From the NCBI GenBank assembly GCA_003427395.1, contig BFEA01000324.1:1096481-1132473 (forward strand): a stretch of 35,993 bases of DNA, read 5' to 3'. Origin of the DNA: Chara braunii (taxonomy: Eukaryota > Streptophyta > Charophyceae > Charales > Characeae). The notes below the pieces were generated by a model, which ran no database searches, was not told the DNA's origin, and worked only from the letters and a program-made list of their open reading frames with translations. A program made the translations under genes and the position numbers. Shown in pieces: positions 1 to 9,110 of the stretch; position 1 is the first letter of the stretch, and each line of letters begins with the position of its first letter.

Positions 1-332
1 AAAAAAAAAAAAAAAAAAAAAAACTTTCTGCGCTATCCCAGAGGACCCCAAATAATATCAGTTTTATTTTGTAATTTGTACAAATATGGTTCAGAGCCTG
101 AAGTAGGAAAGTGCATATGTCCAAAACATGGTTGTGGCTCATTTCCTTTTAGGAAACCTCAGCCTTGAGTTTGAAGTCTTTTGGTGTATTTAGCAGTATC
201 CACAAACGAATTAATTGTTTGTTTTTTTTTTTTTTACCCGGACTTTATTAAATGACTATTTAGAAAGAACCGAGTGTTCTCCTTTGGAAGGTTGGACAAT
301 GATTGTGCCTTGCGTAAATAAGGCAAGGGGTG
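1..332. other. Window start: poly-A tract and unassigned sequence
   Basis: The first 23 bases are all A and may be a contig edge. The rest is AT-rich, with a T run near 223-234. I see no gene, RNA or named repeat here. Confidence 0.6.
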
Positions 333-496
333 TGAGTACAAAGAGTGGTTGAAGTTGACCTCGTGTAGTGTCTGGTCTGTCGATGTTGAATCTCTATATG
401 ATTGCAAATATGTTTGAGTGCAGAGAGTGGTTGAAGTTGACCTCGTGTAGTGTCTGGTCTATCGATGTTGAATCTCTATATGATTGCAAGTATGTT
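333..496. repeat. 82-bp tandem duplication (two copies)
   Basis: Copy 1 spans 333-414 and copy 2 spans 415-496. They differ at only a few positions (for example GTACAAAG versus GTGCAGAG near the start, and GTCG versus ATCG in the middle). It is a simple recent tandem duplication with no coding potential that I can see. Confidence 0.9.
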
Positions 497-1391
497 TGTG
501 ATACAGAGTCGGAATTTGACTTTGTTTGCGATCATTCGTTTATGTAGAAGGAATTTACACTGTGATTGTGAGAGTGATCGCCTCGTGTGTAATAATCCCG
601 ATATATTTATACTTAATGTATTTGGGTGGTTTAATTAACCATGTGCAAGGGTTGAGCGAACCTGGAATAAGAAAAAAAAAAGATCCCCTTCATTTGTTTT
701 TTAGGTTTCATAGTTGGACGTTGAGGTTCGTGACGACTGTCAAAGTCAAAACCATATACATGTTCCACAACGTCCAAAGATGGGGCGTTTTTCCAAGAGT
801 CAAAGGCGTTTCGTAGTCACAATGAGACGAAGCACGCATATCACTCCTCTCCACAATTGTGGCGGACCCACCAAGTGAGGTGCTCCGCCTGGGATACAAA
901 TGGAGATGGAGGATGAGAGAGGAGCGAGATGGCACAACGCAACTCCCATGCAAGACTCCAACGCACGTACTCCAAAACTGTGCGAATGCAGAATGATCTC
1001 ACAAACAGACAACAACTGGGGTATACCCCAGCGGACTAACTAGACCGGATTGGACTGGCTAGTACCGACAGAGGTACCGACCTGAACTGGACTACCCCGA
1101 ATACAATACAGGTCTGTGAGAATAGGCCAAGGGGCTGGTCTCACTGACCAATTAGAGGTCCGCTACATGATCCTCGATCTGTGATGGATCGCCTAGATAC
1201 AAGCACGCTTCCGCCAAGAAGCGGAACTCTACCAAAGAAAAGAAAACCTAAGTAGTCTAGGATGCGGAGCAAGCTCCATGCTGAGTCCATACGATGCAAC
1301 CTAGGATAAAAAATGTTAGTAAAAAAAACAGCAATGTCACAGCTATCAGCCTATGTGAAAGCAAAAGCAACTAACTAGCATACATGTCATA
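497..1391. other. Unassigned non-coding stretch, possible LTR/3' region of the chromovirus
   Basis: No gene is recognised. The chromovirus to the right is on the minus strand, so its 3' untranslated region and 3' LTR should lie to the left of its chromodomain, somewhere within about 800-2190. I could not find a clear TG...CA pair, target-site duplication or polypurine tract, so LTR limits are not assigned. Confidence 0.4.
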
Positions 1392-2420
1392 GGAAAGCAG
1401 AAAGTAATGGCAGCTAGATCCTATAATGTTAGAGATAGTAGCCTCAGTCTGAGACCAACAAAGCAACAACAAGACAACCATATGTCACAGGAGGAATGTG
1501 TCGCAAACCAAAGGGTGGGATGGTCTCTGAGGATGGCGAATGCAGCCTAGGGGTCGATAAACTCCTAAGGGCATCCACACATAAATAATAGGGAGACACA
1601 TGTCATCAGGCTCAATGAGGGTAGGAAACTGGGAGCGAACAGAACCAATGACCCAAACAGATAGACCATCAGGGCGGGTAATGATCGACTAAAGGGGTGA
1701 CCGCTATAGAGGGTCGACCATGCAAGAGAACAAGGGAGCCTGGGATACTGGGCGCACCTAGATGAAGCATGCAAGGCTACCTAACTAGGGCGTGAGCCGG
1801 CAGAGGGTAGAAAAATGATGGGTAAGGGAATCATGCAAATGACTCCTAAGGTGAGGGAAGTCGGAGCTAGATTCGTAAACTGGGAAGCTAGGGCAACGCT
1901 ACGGTCCCGATGCCAATTCGTATATCAAGGGAGAGTCCAACTTAGAGGAACCTGGCGAAGGGAGACCATCATGCGACACAACCAGGGTATTGTACAGGGT
2001 AAGGTGGTAAGAGAGTGACGACGTATGAAGTAGGCAGACCTGATCGTGACGAAGTCCATGAAGCTGCCGTTGACATCCATGATGAGAAGTCTGGAATGTC
2101 GTCGAGGAAGAACCGCAACGTCGACGAGCTGAAGTGGCAAAACTAGAGTGGATGAAGTACTGAGAAGTCAAAGACGTGGAAAGATAAGTCAGAGTCAATT
2201 GTCGTATCGAGCAGGACGACGACGAGTGTGATGTGAACGCTCATAAGCATCTGACTGCTGCTGAAGGTCTGCCTCAGATGGAGCAGGCTCGACTTCAGTG
2301 GTCTCCTCAGCCGAGGGAGAAGGAGGAGGGTCAATGGGTTGAGGAGGAGCAGTCAACCCAGCACGACGAGCACGGTCATAGGCACGCACCAACATGCGAG
2401 CGTGCTGCAAGTGCTCGAGG
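1392..2420. repeat. 1029-bp segment present twice (first copy)
   Basis: This block reappears at 16844-17872 with a constant offset of 15452 and no difference that I could find. It covers sequence downstream of the chromovirus and the C-terminal part of its chromodomain ORF. This copy is continuous with the rest of the element, so it is the native one. The other copy abuts a library adapter junction. Confidence 0.95.
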
Positions 2421-2554
2421 GGCTTCCAAGTAGCCTCCTCATCAGGGTAACCCTTCCAACGTACCAGATACTCGACGTGAGGAGGGTTGTCGTCGGTGAC
2501 TCGGCGACTAATGATGTCTGAAACGAGGAACTCCTCGTGGTCGTCCACCATCAT
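2195..2554 (-). pseudogene. Chromovirus chromodomain and C-terminal tail
   Basis: The 119-codon frame starts at a double Met and contains a clear chromodomain at residues 8-58. Recognisable motifs are EEFLVSDII, VEYLVRWKGYPDEEATW and the following WKPLEHL helix, with the aromatic residues Y, W and W expected of the methyl-lysine cage region. The tail is rich in proline, serine and acidic residues. In an intact element this would be fused in frame to the integrase. Here the integrase frame ends in a TGA overlapping this ATG (ATGATGG at 2554-2548), so a single-base indel separates the two. The start codon is therefore an artefact of frame loss and not a real translation start. Confidence 0.88.
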
Positions 2555-3861
2555 GGGTGGAAGGGGCTCGTATGGTCGTCCGGCGAAACGCTCAGACGGT
2601 CTGCGGTAGGGAACGAGACGTGGTAGACATCGTGCACATGAGCCTGGCGTAGGTAGTCGGACAGCTTCACACGGAAGTTGACCGGGCTAGAAGCCGTATC
2701 AGAACCGATGACCTGGAGAATGTGGCATGGGCCAAAGAAGCGACGCCGAAACTTGCGAAGAGTGTCCGCTTCGAGATGTAAGTGGCAGGCGTTGATAAGC
2801 ACATCATCACCGACTTTGAATGGATGATCCATCCTCGATCGGTTCGCACTTGCTGCCATGCGAGTCTGAGAAGCGGCTGTGTGCTCATGTGCGGTCTTCA
2901 TGATCGACGTCATGTGTGCAACCCAATCATCCAGCGCGGAACAACTCGTGTTGGGGTGTATCTGTGACGGTCGACGGAAGTCCAGCGGAACACGAGGGTG
3001 ATAGCTGAGGTCGCAATAGTAAGGCGACATCCCCGTGGCTGGCGAGACGACGTGGTTGTAGGCTATCTCCGCCTGGGCAAGACGAAGATCTCACTACTGG
3101 TCGTCACGAACGATCTTTCGGATAATATCTCTGAGAGTCCTGTTCGTGACCTCGGTCTGACCATCAGTCTGAGGATGGTAAGATGAGGAGAAGCGGAGCT
3201 GGGTGCCGTATACCTCGTGGAGTCGTCGTCAGAATCTGCTGGTAAAGCGCGGGTCACGGTCAGATATGATGCTCAAAGGCAAGTTGTGGTCACGCACGAC
3301 TCGGTCAAACACAATGTCGGCGACCTTACGTGTACTGATAGCATAGCGGCACGCAACAAAGCGTGCACGCTTCGTGAAGCTGTGGACGACAACCAGGATG
3401 GCATCATGACCGCGGGGGGTCGAAGGACGAAGAGGACCGATAAAGCCCATCGAGATGGACTGCCAACGACCCTAAGAAATAGGAAGAGGCTGGACAAAAC
3501 CATAAGGCAGGTGGTTCGCAATGTTCACCTCCTTACAGGCGGGACACTCTGCGACGTAGTCCTTCACAAAGTTTNTGCGCTTCGGCCAGACGTACAGGCG
3601 GCTCACACGAACCAACGTCTTGTGGAAGCCCATATGACCGGCGGTTGCCTGGTCATGGAACTCTGCTACTGCCCGGACACGTAGTTGTCCAGTGGAGAGA
3701 ATACAAGTATGGGACTCTCTGTTGCCCTGTGAACCGTGCCAGTACATAAGACCGTTGTCCCCGAGAGAGTAGTTCGGGACGGTGTTGCCACTCCGAAGGG
3801 TCGCATGGATGTCGCGATAGTCGGGGCAGTGGTTGTACTGAGTGCGAAACTCGTCGATCAC
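2551..3861 (-). pseudogene. Chromovirus integrase (broken)
   Basis: The zinc-binding region lies at 3861-3472 and keeps its HHCC residues (HDQATAGHMG followed by CPAC). The catalytic core follows. The expected first acidic residue is lost: the chromoviral SMDFI motif reads SMGFI here. The second Asp is kept in SDRDPRFTS (near 3240) and the Glu in HPQTDGQTE. In-frame stops occur after the zinc domain, after FTSRF (where a Trp is expected) and near 3090. The C-terminal part (2551-3030) carries FKVGDDVLI and the FFGPCHILQVIG block typical of Gypsy integrase C-termini. One N sits at 3575. The D-to-G change and the stops make it inactive. Confidence 0.9.
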
Positions 3862-3929
3862 CGGGTAGTGGACGGTGGTGACTCAGATAGCAGCGAGATG
3901 GATCTACTCCTGATAATGGTCAGGGCGCC

Positions 3930-4200
3930 GAGATAAGGCATCTGCGACCCGATTAGTCTCACCCTTGATGTGCTCAGTGGTGAAACTAAACTCGGATAGG
4001 TCGCGCCACCAGCGAGCCTATCGAGGAGTGAGCTTCGACTTTGTCAGAAAAATCTGGACAACAGAGTTGTCCGTGCGCACCGTGAATGGTGCCCCATGCA
4101 GGTAGCGACGCCAGTGCCGAGCGACATAAAATACTGCGAGAACCTTACGTTCATCAGCAGTGTAGTTTATCTCGGCGGGCAGAAGCTGACGGAAGTAAAA
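3930..4200 (-). pseudogene. Chromovirus RNase H fragment
   Basis: The minus-strand frame from about 4193 reads CPIAFYFRQLLPAEINYTADE and continues with KVLAVFYVARHWRRYL, TVRTDNSVV, HIKGETNRVADALSRR. These are the Glu, Asp and late Asp motifs of a retrotransposon RNase H. The N-terminal part, which should hold the first catalytic Asp (TDAS-type motif), is missing because the segment between it and the RT is replaced by a foldback. A stop interrupts the frame after KSKLTPR. The fragment runs on into the RNase H-integrase linker. Confidence 0.85.
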
Positions 4201-4324
4201 GGCTATCGGACAATCACCTGAGCGAGACTAGATAGTTCCGTTGTCGGCGATGGTAGGAGCTATCTAGTCTCTTTCAGGTGATTGTCCGATAGCCGGGGCA
4301 GTGGTTGTACTGAGTGCGAAACTC
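4201..4324. repeat. Foldback (35-bp inverted repeat) plus 31-bp transplanted linker
   Basis: Arms at 4201-4235 and 4260-4294 are near-perfect inverted repeats around a 24-base spacer. Immediately to the right, 4294-4324 repeats the 31 bases at 3822-3852 exactly. That 31-mer belongs to the RNase H-integrase linker (EFRTQYNHCP on the minus strand) and is out of place here. Together they replace the RT thumb/connection and the start of RNase H. This is the signature of a template-switch rearrangement, biological or introduced by library preparation or assembly. Confidence 0.9.
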
Positions 4325-4384
4325 CGCAATAGCAGTGATCTTCGCGTCGTCCATGTGGAGACTCTGGTCAGACACGTAGTGTCC

Positions 4385-5302
4385 TCAGAAATCCACTTTG
4401 TGTTGGACAAAGCGGCACTTACTCAGTTTGGCGTAGAAGCCATGTCTGCACAAGCGGTCAAGAACGTCACGGAAGTGTCTGAGATGCTCCTCAAGGGTAC
4501 GACTATAGACCAGGATTTCGTCGAGGTAGACGAGAACGTACTGCTCCAGGATGTCCCTGATGATGTCGTTCATCGCCCTCTGGAAGGCAGCGGGTGCATT
4601 GGTGAGGCCGAATGACATCACCGTAAACTCATTGTGGCCGAAGCGCGATCGGAACGCTGTCTTCGGTTGGTCCGCTGCAGCGACGCGGATCTGATGGTAA
4701 CCGCTACGAAGATCAATCTTCGTAAAGAAACGGTTGTCTGCTAGGCGGTTGAACAGCTCGTCGGAATGCGGCATGGGGTAACTGTTCTTAACCGTGTAGC
4801 GGTTGAGACCACTATAGTCGATGCAAAGATGAAGAGTTTCATCCGCTTTGCGATCAAAGAGGACGGGTGCACCCCATGGGGAGTTGCTGGGTTTAATGAA
4901 ACCTAGTCTCAGGAGCTCCTCAAGTTGACGCTTGAGTTCGGTGGCCTCGGGGATCGAGAGTCTGTAGGGTGTCTGGTGGTGAACACGATAGTCAGACACA
5001 AGCTGGATGGAGTGTTCGACGTCGAGCATCGGTGGGATGCCGGCGTATGAGAACGACGATGGGAAAACGTCGTGGTACCCTCGAATGAGGTCATGAACTG
5101 CGGGCTCCAGGTCAGCCATATAGCGTGCGACTTCCTCAGCGTCGGCGTCGGCGCGTGATGACGAGGTGGACTCGACGGACGGCGGAGGGTGGGAAGTAGA
5201 GATGAGAGTCATGGAGATAGAAGGAGGATCGGGCTCTAGAGGGATGAGCTCGGCGTCTGGACAGGGTGGATCGTAGTATAAGAAATTTGTAACGTTCACC
5301 AT
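4385..5302 (-). pseudogene. Chromovirus reverse transcriptase
   Basis: The frame is open over 305 codons. Visible RT blocks in order are HHQTPYRLS, EELLRLGFIKPSNSPWGAP, LHLCIDYSGLN, the palm motif FFTKIDLRSGYHQIR, KTAFRSRFGHNEF, MSFGLTNAPAAFQ and VYLDEILVYS. The first catalytic Asp is present (KIDLRSGYH). The canonical Y-x-D-D box reads YLDE, so the second Asp of that box is Glu. The frame stops at a TGA just where FLGH is expected (reads KVDF, stop, GH). The first 80 residues form the protease-RT linker and overlap the tail of the protease frame in a different phase, implying a frameshift around 5140-5300. Confidence 0.92.
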
Positions 5303-5449
5303 AAAGAAGGTGACGTCGTTCTGTCGGATGAAGTGAGCGAACTACCACGGCGAGGTGACAGTGATCGTAGGAGATGGTGTGGGCACGGAAGGCTCCGGGG
5401 GAGGAGGATCGGGGCATGGTGTCGTGGTGATACCTATGAAAGGTACGCG

Positions 5450-5807
5450 ATACGTCTGTCCACACTTCGTTTTGAGATCGAGAGTGTTGGTCGCCCAAAT
5501 CGGTCTCGGTGCTGCGAAACCGACTCGACCACGGAGTACCGAGAATGAAATCGTACGCCGTCTCCATCATATCGAAATGTGCAGAGGAGCGGTGGCGACG
5601 AGATGCCGGGGGACGATCAGTCTGCTCGAGAGTGAGGAAGAAGGGGAGGTCAGTGACCGTCTGGTTGATGAAGCGTTGGGTCTTGTCATCCCCTAGGGTG
5701 ACGGAGATGGGAGTCGGAGACCTTGTCGTGGGTAAGCGGGCTTCTTTCACCACACGTGGGTGAATGAAGTCGCCTTGAGAACCGGAATCCCACAGCGCTG
5801 AGTACAC
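5450..5807 (-). pseudogene. Chromovirus aspartic protease
   Basis: On the minus strand the frame begins near 5807 with MYSALWDSGSQGDFIHPRVV, containing the retropepsin active-site triad D-S-G in hydrophobic context, and later FDMMETAYDFILGTPW, matching the C-terminal I-L-G motif and flap-following strand. This is a complete retropepsin fold of about 100 residues. The remaining frame to 5136 is low-complexity and out of phase with the RT that follows. The upstream sequence (5810-5890) continues as weakly coding-like text before element A begins. The Met at 5807 lies inside the domain and is not a true start. Confidence 0.8.
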
Positions 5808-5952
5808 CCTCGTGGAGGTCCCCAGTCGTACTGGAATGATTGAGAGAGTGCGATCAGGGTCAGAAAGGATTGTGAGAAGGCGACACTGTCGAGCGCATCA
5901 GTCCGGCACCACTCATGGCAGTGCGGGCCCTCTCGGCCGCGTCACGCAGGAG

Positions 5953-6478
5953 TTCAACAGAAAAATTTCCCAGAATTAAATAATCATTCTAGAGTAAAAT
6001 TACATTCTAAATTTTAAATTTTCATTCCATCTTTAAAAATGTCATTCAAATTTTTAAAATTTCTGTCTTATTTGAAAAATTTCCTTCCAATAATGGGGTA
6101 TCCTTTCTTATTTGAACTGCATGCTAGAAATGGAATGGAAGTCTGGATGAGTTCATGAAATATTTTAATTGGACTGTCATTCTAAGTAAGGATTTCCAGT
6201 CATAAATAAGTTAATCCAATCTAAATTAGACGATATTTGTTGTAGTAGAATGAAAGTCTAATTAAGACATTTCATAAACGCGTCTAGACTTTCATTTCAT
6301 CTTGAACAAATAGATGTAGTTGGAAGGGAAAGCTCATAATTAGACGAGAACTTATCAAATTAAATTGAAAATTTTAGAATTGGATAAACATTGGAATGAT
6401 AATTTATAAATATGAAGGATTTTTTTTTTATGGAATGTTTTTTCAAGTTTCATTTCTCATGGGAATTTTTCTGTTGAC
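5953..6478. mobile_element. MITE-like insertion with terminal inverted repeats
   Basis: The left end (TCAACAGAAAAATTTCCC at 5954-5971) and right end (GGGAATTTTTCTGTTGA at 6461-6477) are inverted repeats differing by one T. The interior is strongly AT-rich with many TTCATTCC/GGAATGAA-like words and no ORF. The flanks belong to element A, and the corresponding place in element B (about 22770) lacks this block, so B acts as an approximate empty site. I could not define a clear target-site duplication, so the superfamily is open. Confidence 0.75.
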
Positions 6479-6530
6479 CAACCTCGTCACGAACACATAC
6501 ATGGAGCTTTCTTAGGCCGCTCGGGCCGAG

Positions 6531-6568
6531 CTGTCTCTTATACACATCTAGATGTGTATAAGAGACAG
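6531..6568. other. Tn5 mosaic-end library junction (sequencing artefact)
   Basis: Two 19-bp Tn5 mosaic ends lie head to head: CTGTCTCTTATACACATCT at 6531-6549, then its reverse complement at 6550-6568. This is the circularisation junction of transposase-based mate-pair libraries and is not genomic. The sequence on both sides (6501-6530 and 6572-6601) consists of two slightly different versions of the same 30 bases, so two overlapping ends were joined without removing the adapter. Confidence 0.98.
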
Positions 6569-6579
6569 ATACATGGAGC

Positions 6580-7130
6580 CTTCCTTAGGCCGCTCCGGCC
6601 GAGTGCGCCAGCCATACCTCTCGCGAGCCCCTACGACAGGATAGGGCCTACGCGAGGCACNACTTACCTCCACCTTNCGGGAGNTGTCACCTCCCTTCGG
6701 TGGGCGTATCCCCGCCGAGCTACCAGTCCANAGTACGAAAGCTGATCAGTTGCAGTCGCAGAGGTGGACCAGTCGAGGCCGTTTCTCGTTCGCTGTAGCA
6801 TAATGGGTACGAGCGGTAATACGCCTCTATCGGACCCGTACGCGGACCGACGCCTGGGGGGGCTGAGGTCCCAAGCGCGACCCGTCGCCGGTCGACTAGG
6901 ACGTACCCCACATGCCACGCGCACACCACTATTACGAACATAAAATCAATAACTCACGCGCACGCACACGCACTCGTACCGAACACAACTTGAACGAACA
7001 ACGCGACAACGCTCCTAGTCCCTTAGTACCCGTCCCATAACTTTCGGGCGTCAGACCCGGTCTCGTGTCGCGCTCGAACCTAGGTATAAAATCGTATCAA
7101 CGTAGAGCCTTCTCGTACTGACTAGCCATG
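6580..7130 (+). repeat. Element A opening GC-rich block with small hairpins
   Basis: This block matches 22808-23330 in element B, including CCGCTCCGGCCGAGTGCGCC, CTCGCGAGCCC, CTCCACC...CGGGAG (hairpin), CACC...GGTG and TTTCTCGTTCGCTGTAGCAT. It has rDNA-like base composition, but I find no rRNA signature. Several Ns (6661-6731) show unresolved assembly in this repeat. Confidence 0.7.
7085..7091 (+). promoter_or_regulatory. TATA-like motif in element A
   Basis: TATAAAA sits inside a GC-rich stretch after a CAGAC...CGCGCTCG segment. Element B has TATAAGA (23303-23309) after a comparable segment, although the flanks have diverged. Positional conservation suggests a core promoter, but no start site can be shown. 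Confidence 0.3.
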
Positions 7131-8219
7131 CCAACATATGCAAGCGGTCGCGAGGATGACGTACCATGTAGTACCCATACTCACGTGGTCCTCGTTAATC
7201 TCCAGGGTCGCATTCGACACTCAAGTGTCGGCTGACAGGCGCCTTGAGGGGTAATCTCTCGACGCCAGACAACCGTCATGTGCGGTTGAAGACCACACAC
7301 CCTCTTCTGCACCCTTATGCAGCGTGGGTGGTACACAGGTCCACGCCTGTGGTGGCAGTCGTTTCTCGCGGCCCTGGAGATAAGTCTTATCCCGGGCTTG
7401 GGCGAAAGTCAAGGGGTTTGACTTTGACGGTTGCCACGGACTACAACGTCCAACCATAACACTTCTAAAAAGCATAGTATAGGCCGACGGCCTACCCGCC
7501 CCGAAATCACAATTCGGGTACTCCCATTCTCTTTTGGTTGGCAACGCGACCTACACCACTGCCCGATACCCCGACATGCGTATGAGTTCATCGGTCCCAT
7601 AACTGTAGTCACCAAGGCGGCGCGACGCCGCGCGCAGAGGTTTCGGTATAAAGTTGTGCGTCGGCGAGTCTGGCCTATATCAAACGATAATGTTGGTCAT
7701 ACGCGGTACGCGCGGCTCAGGCCCGCGATATTGAATGGCTGAAGGAATGTATCGCGAGGGTCTGCCCTTCACGATATTGAACGGCTGAAGGACAAGCTGT
7801 TCAGCCTTTGCAACACTCTTGCCCTCTGGGTTGGGTGTCTCGATGGGCAGGGCAGGTAGGCTCTGCGCGAGGGAAGCCTCTCTCTCGGCCGAGCCCGGGG
7901 CTTAGGGTGTCCTGGACAAGGACCTCGAATCCCAGCCCAGGACTAACGTCCGACTAGGAACCTTTAAAAAAACATGTATATAAGCAGAGGGGTCACCCTC
8001 CCCCTATTTGTCGCACCCCTTGATCAACCCTCCCCAGATGAGCGGGCCCTTGAGGCCACACAAACACCTCACATGGGTATACATACACACGCACATACAT
8101 ATGTACAGGGGGAATAATTATGTGACGATCACTTCTCACAATCATAGTGGGTCTCCTCCTAGCCATACATATATGTGCGACCGCAAGGCAGTCAAACAAA
8201 AACCCCAAGTCACTGAACA
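7131..8219. other. Element A, unassigned GC-rich interior
   Basis: Non-coding as far as I can see. Local hairpin-prone words are frequent (for example CCTGTGG and CCACAGG types near 7330-7360). The part from about 8000 is richer in CA/TA dinucleotides (CATACACACGCACATACATATG). Only weak correspondence with 23330-23800 of element B. Confidence 0.5.
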
Positions 8220-8455
8220 TACCTGCAATCACATCCAAAGTCAAACAAGAGTCCACACACTACACGGAGTCAACTCCAACCAGTTCCTATACTCATAACC
8301 CTCGCTTCAGCCATACAAGCCCCTACCTCCAGCCAACCAACCTTAATTAAATACTCAGTACCTTTGTTAAATGGCCATTCAATAAAAGTCCGAGTGAAAC
8401 CTTAACGAAACAGAAAATCATCAGGGCTAAAGCCTTTTAAGGTTGAGTATTGAGA
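8220..8455 (+). repeat. Conserved A/B block around the tandem CAATAAA region
   Basis: This stretch aligns readily with 23798-24035 of element B. Shared words include ACCTGCAATCACATC, CACTACACGGAGTCAACTCC, CCTCCAGCCAACCA, TACTCAGTACCT, GTTAAATG and CATTCAATAAAAGT. The AATAAA in CAATAAAAGT (8381 region; 23957 region) could be a polyadenylation-type signal, but that is a guess. No ORF. Confidence 0.7.
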
Positions 8456-8492
8456 TCGAGTTGAGGTTGAGCTGAAGACCGACGAAACCGAC

Positions 8493-8511
8493 CTGTTATC
8501 TGTGATAACAG
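8493..8511 (+). ncRNA. Conserved 8-bp triloop hairpin (element A)
   Basis: CTGTTATC, loop TGT, GATAACAG forms a perfect 8-bp stem. Element B has the identical stem at 24077-24095 with loop AGT. Flanking bases differ, so the stem is preferentially kept. Confidence 0.75.
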
Positions 8512-8516
8512 AAGGT

Positions 8517-8531
8517 GATCCTTATAGGATC
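8517..8531 (+). ncRNA. Second triloop hairpin with replaced stem (element A)
   Basis: GATCCT, loop TAT, AGGATC. At the same place in element B (24101-24115) the stem is TAGTCA, loop GGC, TGACTA. All six pairs are Watson-Crick in both versions although the sequences differ, which is compensatory replacement. Confidence 0.75.
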
Positions 8532-8625
8532 AAGCTGAATCTAGCCCAAGTCCTGAATCAGATTGATCAAGCCGGCCTATAACACAAGACAGGTCAACGC
8601 CCAAGACTAAACATGTAAGTCCTAT

Positions 8626-8765
8626 GAGGGATACCCTCTATATCGTTGTCTTACCCAAGCTCTTGGCAGCTTACTAGGTTTACGTCTCGCTCTAGCCATC
8701 ACCCAAAAAAAAGGTGGACCTTTGGCTAGATCCCCTCTATACAGAGTGGACTGCCAAAAGCTGCC
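8626..8765 (+). ncRNA. Multi-branch structured segment of element A
   Basis: A hairpin GAGGG/CCCTC with loop ATA lies at 8626-8638 (element B has GAGGA/TCCTC with loop ACAC at 24195-24208). Next, GGCAGCTT (8665-8672) can pair with AAGCTGCC (8758-8765), enclosing TCTAGCCA/TGGCTAGA (8691-8698 with 8723-8730), which in turn encloses CACC/GGTG (8700-8703 with 8713-8716) around an A8 loop. These nested perfect stems suggest a folded RNA. The enclosing stem was not confirmed in B. Confidence 0.6.
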
Positions 8766-8785
8766 ACCTGTCACGATATAATCAA

Positions 8786-9110
8786 ACTCCTTTAAATTAA
8801 GGAAATTTCGGCAGCGCTTTCCGTAGGAAAACTGTCTTCCCAGAATTTATACAGGTCCGAATATGCAAACGAAAGTATGCTTTGATTTTCCAAGTTAAAA
8901 TTTTGTTTAACTCCTTGGATTAGCAAAAAATTGGGCAGCACTCCCTTTAGAAAATGAGACTTCCCAGATTTCTACTAGCCATATATGATATTCAAACAAG
9001 TCGACCTTGGAAAGTCAATTTTTGACTTACTCCTTGGATTTGTAGAAATTTTGGCAGCGCTTCCCGTAGGAGAAGTGGCTTACCATGATTTGTACAGGCC
9101 CAAGTATAAG
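8786..9110 (+). repeat. About 120-bp tandem repeat with TTTCGGCAGCGC motif (three units)
   Basis: Units start at 8786, 8910 and 9029 with ACTCCTT and then carry TTTCGGCAGCGCTTCCCGTAGG-type sequence, CTTCCCAGAATTT and TACAGG(T/C)CC. Copies are diverged. Two of the three can form GTA-triloop hairpins (TTTCC/GGAAA at 8818-8830; TTCCC with GGAGAA, one bulge, at 9061-9074). Element B has two units near 24245-24420, the second with a perfect TCCC/GGGA around GTA (24362-24372). A related TTTCGGCAGAGCTCCCGC occurs at 10513. Confidence 0.8.

Larger units (their letters stand above)
2195..5890 (-). mobile_element. Degenerate Ty3/Gypsy chromovirus (PR-RT-RH-INT-CHR)
   Basis: Read on the minus strand, the domains appear in standard Ty3/Gypsy order: aspartic protease (about 5807-5480), reverse transcriptase (about 5100-4385), RNase H (about 4193-3940), integrase (about 3861-2551) and a C-terminal chromodomain (about 2545-2380). 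A C-terminal chromodomain defines the chromovirus branch, in which it is thought to guide integration to particular chromatin. No gag is visible: sequence upstream of the protease passes directly into element A near 5890. The reading frame is broken by several stops, a 1-base frameshift between integrase and chromodomain, and a deletion with foldback between RT and RNase H. Several catalytic residues are altered. The element is a dead copy. Confidence 0.93.

Noticed and set aside
6580-7900. Ribosomal RNA gene
   Set aside because: GC-rich and hairpin-prone, but none of the conserved rRNA core motifs I looked for are present on either strand.
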